A DNA stretch of 43,792 bases. Origin: Bacilli bacterium. Its GTDB lineage: Bacteria > Bacillota_I > Bacilli_A > RF39 > UBA660. The DNA is taken from NCBI GenBank assembly GCA_017512495.1, contig JAFWGF010000006.1:1-43792 (forward strand). The letters are read 5' to 3'. The notes beneath the pieces were generated by a model, which saw only the letters and a program-made list of their open reading frames with translations, had not been told where the DNA came from and made no database searches. Both the position numbers and the translations under genes were made by a program. Below are positions 38,183-43,792 of the stretch, piece by piece (the first letter of the stretch is position 1; each line of letters starts with the position of its first letter).

Positions 38183-40720
38183 TTCTAAGTGCCTCTACTG
38201 GATCTTTCTTACTAGCTATCTTAGCTGGGATAAATCCAGCTATTACTGTAAGTAATACACTAATTATAATTAAAACAATTGCTCCATCAGTAGGTAATAC
38301 AGAAATATTACTAATATTAACAGCATGTTTAATGATAATATTAATTGGAATATTTAAAACTAATGTAACAATAATACCTAATACTCCTGCTCCTAATCCT
38401 TCTATTAAAGTTTCTGCATTAAATACTCTAGAAATATCTTTCTTACTAGCACCAATGGCACGTAAAATACCAATTTCTTTAGTTCTTTCAATTACAGAAA
38501 TATAAGTAATAATAGCAATCATAATACTTGAAACTACTAAACTAATTGCTACAAAGGCAATTAATACACTACTAATAACATTAACTATAGTAGAAACACT
38601 ACTCATCATTATTCCTACTACATCAGTATATTCAATCTGATCTTTTTTCTTTTTACCTTTGTTAAAATCATCTATTATTTTTACTATTTCTTCTTTTGAA
38701 TCAAAATCTTTAGGGAATATACTAATAGTATCGGGATTATCTAGTTCTGAAATACCTAATTTAGTTAAATTTTCTATATAAGAAGAAGTCATATTTTCAC
38801 TATAATTCTTCATATATAAAGCTAACTCATCTTGACTCATACTTTGTAATGCCATCATTTGTTCTGAAGTTAAATTATTAATATCAAAACTAGCTGTACT
38901 ACTAAATTTATTACCTGTAAAGACATTTATTTCTTCGTTAGCTTTTTGTTCTTTAACAATTTCTTGCTCATTAATTTTATTAACTAAGTGTTCCATTAAG
39001 TCTTTTTGATATCCTACCATACCATAACTATTAGAACCACCAACAGCTTCTTCATTTTGTTTGATAATACCAACTATTTTTAATTCTTCACTATTATTAA
39101 TTAGATTTTTCATGTATTCTTCATCATCTGATTTATTTATCCAAATACCTTTTTCTTTAACATAATAATCAGTGTTTAAGACTAATTTGAATTTTAAATT
39201 TAATAACTCATCATATGAATAACTCTTCTCTTCAAATTTAACTTTTTTCTTATTAGTCATATCAGTAAATTTTTCTTTTAACTCATCTTGATCAAGTACT
39301 CCAATACTATATAATGTATAATCACTTATAGTATTATCCTTACTAACCGTAAGAACTAATTCATTATAATTTTTAGGCCAACTACCAGCTACTAAATCAT
39401 ATTGTTGTTTATTTAATTTATCATTATCAATCATTTCAAAGAATACATCATTACTAGACATCATAGTACTATAAATACTTGAAACACTATCTGTACCCAT
39501 TCCTAGACTATCTAATACAGTCGTAGGATTTACTCTTACAATTTTTTCTGTATCAGCTTTATATAAGTTTAAAGTCGTATTATATCCATATGATATATCT
39601 GATACATAATTATTTATTTCTTTATGTTCATCTAAATATTTCTTTAGACTCTTCATATCATTATGTTTAGCTTCACTAGATATTGTTTCAAACATATCAC
39701 CTATAATATTAGATGAATGAATCTTATCATCATTGTATTCTTTATCTTTATTATTACCAGATATTGTTTGTAAGACAGTTGACATATCTACTGAATCTTT
39801 TTGAATCATCAACGGATAAGAACTTAAAGTTTCTTCTTCAGTCTTATCAATAAACTTATTTATACCGTGAGAAAGTGAAAGTATTAAAGCAATTCCAATA
39901 ATACCAATTGATCCAGCAAAAGCTGTTAAGAAAGTTCTACCTTTCTTAGTCATTAAATTATTTAATGACAAAGCTAAAGCTGTTTTAAAACTCATAGATG
40001 TTTTTTTAGAATATTTATCTATCTTTTCTTTACTTTCATCTCCATCAAATGGTTTAGAATCATTAGTAACTTTACCATCTTTTAATTTTATAATTCTAGT
40101 AGCATATTCATTAGCAATTTCAGAATTATGAGTAACCATAATAACTAATCTATCTTTAGCAATTTCTTTTAATAAATCCATTACTTGTTTAGAAGTAGCT
40201 GTATCTAATGCTCCTGTAGGTTCATCTGCAAGTACTATTTCAGGATCATTAACTAAAGCTCTTGCAATAGCAACTCTTTGCATTTGACCACCAGATAATT
40301 GGGCTGGTTTCTTATTTATATGATCTTTTAAACCTACTTTAACTAAAGCATTTTGGCTCTTTTTCTTCTTTCAGTCTTAGAAATTCCTGATAGAGTTAAA
40401 GCTAACTCCACGTTACTTAATACTGATTGATGAGGTATTAAATTATAACTTTGAAATACAAATCCAACGCTATGATTACGATAAGTATCCCAATCTCTAT
40501 CATTATACTTCTTAGTACTAATATTATTTATAATCAAATCACCTGAATCATAGTGATCTAATCCTCCTACAATATTTAATAAAGTGGTTTTTCCACTACC
40601 ACTAGGTCCTAGGATTGCTGCAAACTCATTTTTTCTGAAGTTAATACTTACTTTATTTAAAGCTTTTTGACTAAATCCTTCAGTTACATAAGTTTTAGTA
40701 ATATCTTTTAATCTTAACAT
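38175..40720 (-). pseudogene. MacB-like ABC transporter (ATPase-permease fusion), single frameshift
   Basis: Two adjacent frames form one gene of 848 codons if one base is added. The first (40720-40343) has Walker A GPSGSGKTT and the Q-loop FQSYNLIPH, and stops at TAG after AKML. Adding one A to the run at 40354-40351 (AAAA on the minus strand) restores GCC AAA AAT GCT TTA and continues through VKVGLKDHINKKPAQLSGGQ into the second frame, with Walker B IVLADEPTGALD and VTHN. The rest is a MacB/FtsX permease: TM1 around FAGSIGIIGIALILSL, a large extracytoplasmic domain and three C-terminal helices ending KKDPVEALRSE. A homopolymer error in the assembly is as likely as a real mutation. GGGAGG precedes the ATG. 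Confidence 0.85.
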
Positions 40721-40787
40721 AAAGACCTCCCTTATAATCTCATATTATATTTTACTATTATATTCTATAAAAAACAAATACTTTCTA

Positions 40788-40813
40788 TGAAAAAAAAGAG
40801 TATTTTACTCTTT
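40788..40813 (-). terminator. Terminator of the anchored protein gene
   Basis: Stem AAAGAGTA/TACTCTTT with loop TTT (40795-40802, 40806-40813), followed on the minus strand by a T run. It starts at the stop codon. Confidence 0.88.
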
Positions 40814-41746
40814 ATTTTCTTTCTTAAACTTCAATCCTTTTGCTTCTAATTCATCTATTGTTAATAAATTGTTGTTTAATACTTCTTTAAGTGTATATCT
40901 CTTTTCAGTTTGTCCTCTAACTTCAGGTACAGTTATAAATACTTTATCACTCTTATTATATTCAAATACATAATTATATTTATCATCTGAATAGAATACT
41001 TCTTTTGGTATTTCTTTTGGTTGACCATTTTCATCTAATTCTGGCTGAGGCTTCTCAGATTCATCTTCAATATTAAACAAGAATTTTAAATCATCATCTT
41101 TATAAGTACAAAAATCACTAATAAATGGAGTATCTTTAGGAGCAAAGTAAACATCATTAATATTCTCTTTATTACACCGATACATAGTTAATCCTTCATT
41201 GGTAAAATCATCGTTCTTTTCCTTAAACATTAATGTAGTATTATCTCTATATAAACCCATATAATCTAGTTTAGTATCAATATCATCAATAATACTAGTA
41301 TTCTTTTTTAAATATGTTTCAAAAGATTTAGTCTTTCCTCCATCATTTATATCAATACTTTCTAAACAATATAAATATACTTTTACATTTAAATCAGCAT
41401 AATATAATTTAGATGGTTCTTGACAATTACTAATAGATACAGTTTCAATAGTAAATTTTTCTTCTGATGCAAACTTTCTAGGAACATCCAAATCAAAAGT
41501 AAGTATCTTAAATTTCATATGACTAGAATCAACTAATGGTTCATTTATTGATGCTTTTACTTTTCTTTCAGCTACATAAAACATTCCACGGTATGTTTGT
41601 ATATTAGTTGTTTCATCATAACTGTTTATATTAAATATTGGTAATTCACCGGAAGTCATTCTTGTATAGTCTAGTCCTGCAGTTACAAAACCTATTAAAA
41701 TAATAATAATTAAAACGTTCTTAATTGCATTTAAAACTGCTCTCAT
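40805..41746 (-). CDS. Membrane-anchored protein of unknown function
   Basis: A 313-residue protein with one N-terminal helix (about residues 8-27, IKNVLIIIILIGFVTAG) and a large, probably external part with strand-like segments and four cysteines (SNCQ, YLYCLE, YRCNKE, DFCTYK). A short proline-rich acidic stretch (EKPQPELDENGQPKEIPKE) lies around residue 240, and the C-terminal 20 residues are basic. No family recognised. GAGGGA supports the ATG. It stands alone between the MacB-like gene and dagK, with its own terminator. Confidence 0.72.
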   Translation of the reverse strand: MRAVLNAIKNVLIIIILIGFVTAGLDYTRMTSGELPIFNINSYDETTNIQTYRGMFYVAERKVKASINEPLVDSSHMKFKILTFDLDVPRKFASEEKFTIETVSISNCQEPSKLYYADLNVKVYLYCLESIDINDGGKTKSFETYLKKNTSIIDDIDTKLDYMGLYRDNTTLMFKEKNDDFTNEGLTMYRCNKENINDVYFAPKDTPFISDFCTYKDDDLKFLFNIEDESEKPQPELDENGQPKEIPKEVFYSDDKYNYVFEYNKSDKVFITVPEVRGQTEKRYTLKEVLNNNLLTIDELEAKGLKFKKENKE

Positions 41747-41784
41747 ATAAATCCCTCTTTATCATAAAGTAATTATAACAAAAA

Positions 41785-41819
41785 TTATTTAATAATAAAA
41801 GAACTAATTAAAGTTCTTT
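41785..41819 (-). terminator. Terminator of the lipid kinase gene
   Basis: Stem AAAGAACT/AGTTCTTT (41798-41805, 41812-41819) with a 6-nt loop including the stop, followed on the minus strand by TTATTATT. Confidence 0.75.
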
Positions 41820-42686
41820 ATTTATTATTTGATTAATTAGGTCTTGGTCATAATATACTTCAACACCTTTTTCTATTATTTCAATTTCAAATTTTTTAGA
41901 TCTTAATTCTTCTCCATCTACATTTGCTGATACTATTGTTGGAGATTTTAATACTAGTTTTTTTGTTTGAACAATACTTATTTCTGGATAATATAAGTGC
42001 ATTGCAGTCTTCATACTAGTAATCATTTTAGCCATATTATATTTATTTGTTTTAGTAGCTAAAACCACTTCTAATAAACCATCTGTTAGAGAACTATTAG
42101 GAGATACTTTATAACCTCCTCCATAATATCTAGCATTACATACTACTACTGTAGTAAAGTGTTTTTTTATTGTCTTATTATTAATGTCAATTTCAAATAA
42201 TTTTGGTTTATACTTGATAAAACTTGAAATTACTCCTATTTTATAACGATACCTTCTAGGTATAAATTTATTATGAATAATCCTTTCATTATTACCAATA
42301 TCCGCATCTATTCCAAAACAAGCTATATTTATGAAATATTTATTATTTATCTTTACTAAATCTATCTTATTAATCCCTTTATTTAATAATTCTTTATTAG
42401 TTCTATAAAAATCATTACCAGTACCATAAGGTATATAACCTAAAATATTATTAGTATTAACTATTCCGTTTAATACTCTATTAATAGTACCATCTCCACC
42501 TATCGCAATAATAATATTGCGAGTATTTTTATACTTTTCTAATATATCTTCAGTACTAATAACTGGACTGTTTACTTCAATTTTATAATTAAGTTTTTTC
42601 TTTTTACAGACCCTTTTTATTTTTTCATACATTTCATTCGTTTTGTATTTTAAACTAAATTGATTTAGTAAAAATATATACTTCAT
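41808..42686 (-). CDS. Diacylglycerol kinase-family lipid kinase
   Basis: Soluble or membrane-associated lipid kinase of the DagK/YegS family, phosphorylating diacylglycerol or a related lipid. The nucleotide site reads IIAIGGDGTINRVLNG (GGDGT about residue 63), then YIPYGTGNDFYR and a C-terminal domain with CFGIDADIGN, VVVCNARYYGGGYKVSPNSSLTDGLLEVV and SANVDGEE, all family motifs. The N-terminal NP-x-SG motif is replaced by LNQFS. Length 292 is typical. GGTGG lies 5 nt before the ATG. The true substrate cannot be read from sequence. Confidence 0.9.
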   Translation of the reverse strand: MKYIFLLNQFSLKYKTNEMYEKIKRVCKKKKLNYKIEVNSPVISTEDILEKYKNTRNIIIAIGGDGTINRVLNGIVNTNNILGYIPYGTGNDFYRTNKELLNKGINKIDLVKINNKYFINIACFGIDADIGNNERIIHNKFIPRRYRYKIGVISSFIKYKPKLFEIDINNKTIKKHFTTVVVCNARYYGGGYKVSPNSSLTDGLLEVVLATKTNKYNMAKMITSMKTAMHLYYPEISIVQTKKLVLKSPTIVSANVDGEELRSKKFEIEIIEKGVEVYYDQDLINQIINKEL

Positions 42687-42701
42687 ATTACCACCAACTA
42701 A

Positions 42702-42710
42702 ATTATACCA
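42702..42710 (-). promoter_or_regulatory. Extended -10 promoter of the lipid kinase gene
   Basis: TG-G-TATAAT on the minus strand, its -10 ending 15 nt before the ATG and joined to the 61-bp repeat, as at mutS. Confidence 0.6.
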
Positions 42711-42769
42711 AAATTAAGATAATAAAAAAAGAAGATTCAATTAATCTTAATTTAATAAAGAATCTTCTT
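42709..42769 (-). repeat. 61-bp terminator-promoter repeat, copy 2
   Basis: Matches 29656-29716 at 58 of 61 bases. Its hairpin AAGAAGATTC/GAATCTTCTT is perfect and lies 4 nt past the stop of the BspA gene, so it acts as that gene's terminator and leads into the dagK promoter. Confidence 0.8.
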
Positions 42770-42772
42770 AAT

Positions 42773-43792
42773 TTATGATGTTGCAAGTGTAAACGTTCTA
42801 CTACTAGGTGGATCCGCATAAGTTGATGTAGTTGATCCATACATATGTGTAGTATCATTATTAATACCATTACCATTAGTTCTAGGTATTGTGATAGTGA
42901 ATGTTGTTGCATTTCTACCTGCATAGAAAAACATAGAATCCATATTTGTTACCTTTGATGTGTCCCATCCGCTTAAATTTAAATTAACTATTGCAGCTGT
43001 ATGTCCTGCGCAATAAAACATATAACTCATATTTGTTACCTTTGATGTGTCCCATCCACTTAAATCTCCTATATCCCATGTAGTGGCACTATATCCTGCA
43101 TAGGAAAACATATCAGTCATATTTGTTACTTGAGAGGTATTCCATCCACTTAAATCTCCTATATCCCATGTTGCTGCTATTTCTCCTGCATTTTGAAACA
43201 TAGAACTCATATTTGTTACCTTTGATGTGTCCCATCCGCTCAAATCTCCTATATCCCATGTGGTGGCACTATATCCTGTATAGCCAAACATATAACTCAT
43301 ATATGCTACTTGGGAGGTGTCCCATCCACTTAAATCTCCGATATACCATGTTGTGGCATCACGTCCTGCACAATAAAACATATAACTCATATCAGTTACT
43401 TTTGAAGTATTCCATCCACTTAAATCTCCGATATTCCATGTTGTGGCACTATATCCTGCATTGAAAAACATATAAGACGTATCTGTTACTTGAGATATAT
43501 TCCATTCACTTAAATCTCCTATATTCCATGTTGTGGAACTATATCCTGCTTGATCAAACATACTACTCATATTTGTTACTTGAGAGGTGTTCCATTCACT
43601 TAAATTCAAATTGAAACTTGGAGAGTAATATCCTGCACAATCAAACATAGTACTCATGTTTGTCACCTGAGAAGTATTCCATCCACTTAAACCTCCTATA
43701 TTCCATGTTGTGGCACTATTTCCTGCATTGTTAAACATAGAGTTCATATTTGTTACCTTTGACGTATCCCAACCACTTAAATTCAAATCGAA
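42773..43792 (-). CDS. BspA-type repeat surface protein, 3' part (runs off the window)
   Basis: C-terminal part of another BspA-repeat protein; the frame is still open at the right edge, so leader and start are missing. About ten repeats of 29-30 residues (ATTWDIGDLSGW, then DTSKVTNMSYMF) are followed by the cap TIPRTNGNGINNDTTHMYGS and an end differing from the 32-kb protein mainly in DPPS for SPPS and TS for SS. There is no anchor motif. The gene ends at the second copy of the 61-bp repeat. A leader like that of the 32-kb gene is expected but not visible. Confidence 0.85.
   Translation of the reverse strand, partial: FDLNLSGWDTSKVTNMNSMFNNAGNSATTWNIGGLSGWNTSQVTNMSTMFDCAGYYSPSFNLNLSEWNTSQVTNMSSMFDQAGYSSTTWNIGDLSEWNISQVTDTSYMFFNAGYSATTWNIGDLSGWNTSKVTDMSYMFYCAGRDATTWYIGDLSGWDTSQVAYMSYMFGYTGYSATTWDIGDLSGWDTSKVTNMSSMFQNAGEIAATWDIGDLSGWNTSQVTNMTDMFSYAGYSATTWDIGDLSGWDTSKVTNMSYMFYCAGHTAAIVNLNLSGWDTSKVTNMDSMFFYAGRNATTFTITIPRTNGNGINNDTTHMYGSTTSTYADPPSSRTFTLATS
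42900..43792 (-). repeat. BspA tandem repeat array at right edge
   Basis: About ten units of 87 or 90 bp, several nearly identical in DNA (for example the units around 43010-43090 and 43190-43270), extending past the window. Confidence 0.85.

Noticed and set aside
40343-40360. Programmed frameshifting in the MacB-like gene.
   Set aside because: No classic slippery heptamer, downstream structure or internal ribosome site is evident, and ABC ATPase-permease fusions are not known to need it. Mutation or homopolymer error is simpler.
42703-42924. 73-residue open frame on the minus strand overlapping the end of the BspA gene.
   Set aside because: It is an alternative frame of repeat-derived DNA with a Gln/His/Met-rich product. 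The BspA frame is clearly the coding one.

Overview
The window is strongly AT-rich DNA from a low-GC Gram-positive bacterium (Bacillota, Bacilli-like). It is gene-dense, with short intergenic gaps and many hairpin terminators that begin inside stop codons. Sporulation genes are present: spoIIGA-sigE, spoIVB, spoIIM and a CotF-like coat pair. The xerD/deoB/spoIIM neighbourhood recalls Bacillus. BspA-type repeat proteins and leader-bearing surface proteins also occur. Together these suggest a compact, probably gut-associated, spore-forming lineage such as the uncultured RF39-like Bacilli. That placement is inference; no 16S rRNA gene lies in the window.

Layout. 1-7.5 kb (+ strand): the 3' end of a PepD-type dipeptidase, a membrane-anchored unknown, tRNA-Glu(CUC), a CmpB-family membrane protein, two small coat-like proteins, a Pro/Gln-rich anchored protein with an MBL-fold hydrolase, a small unknown, a 28-residue Prli42/DUF4044-like membrane peptide on the minus strand, spoIIM, an HTH protein and an anchored unknown. 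7.5-8.17 kb: an AT-rich gap with an apparently complete small gene (promoter-like site, folded leader, perfect Shine-Dalgarno, acidic 64-codon frame, terminator) whose only well-placed initiator is AUA. 8.2-10.7 kb (-): xerD, two small membrane proteins and deoB. 10.8-12 kb (+): rarA.

12-20 kb (-): the first leader-bearing surface protein, then an alanine T-box operon (two P-loop kinase-like genes, alaS, holA), with an AI-2E-family permease upstream. 20-25 kb: yigZ, the spoIIGA-sigE pair, a small membrane protein, spoIVB, and a membrane protein paired with a DUF1292 protein. 24.7-29.6 kb (-): mutS-nusB-xseA-orf-xseB.

29.7-33.7 kb and the right edge (-) hold three more surface-protein genes. 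One carries Cys-pair repeat modules and two carry BspA repeats. The two complete ones share a nearly identical 155-bp 5' segment although their ectodomains are unrelated. Between them and the edge lie a probable operon (a MacB-like ABC gene broken by one frameshift, tag, and a heterodimeric ABC exporter pair), an anchored unknown and a DagK-like lipid kinase.

Main points of interest: the AUA-start gene with an interleaved-stem leader; a CATANTA element exactly 23 nt upstream of three sporulation start codons, two of them with GTATA 17 nt further up; the shared-leader surface protein family with a Cys-pair repeat; a 61-bp terminator-plus-promoter repeat; and a Ser in place of the phosphorylated Thr of DeoB.
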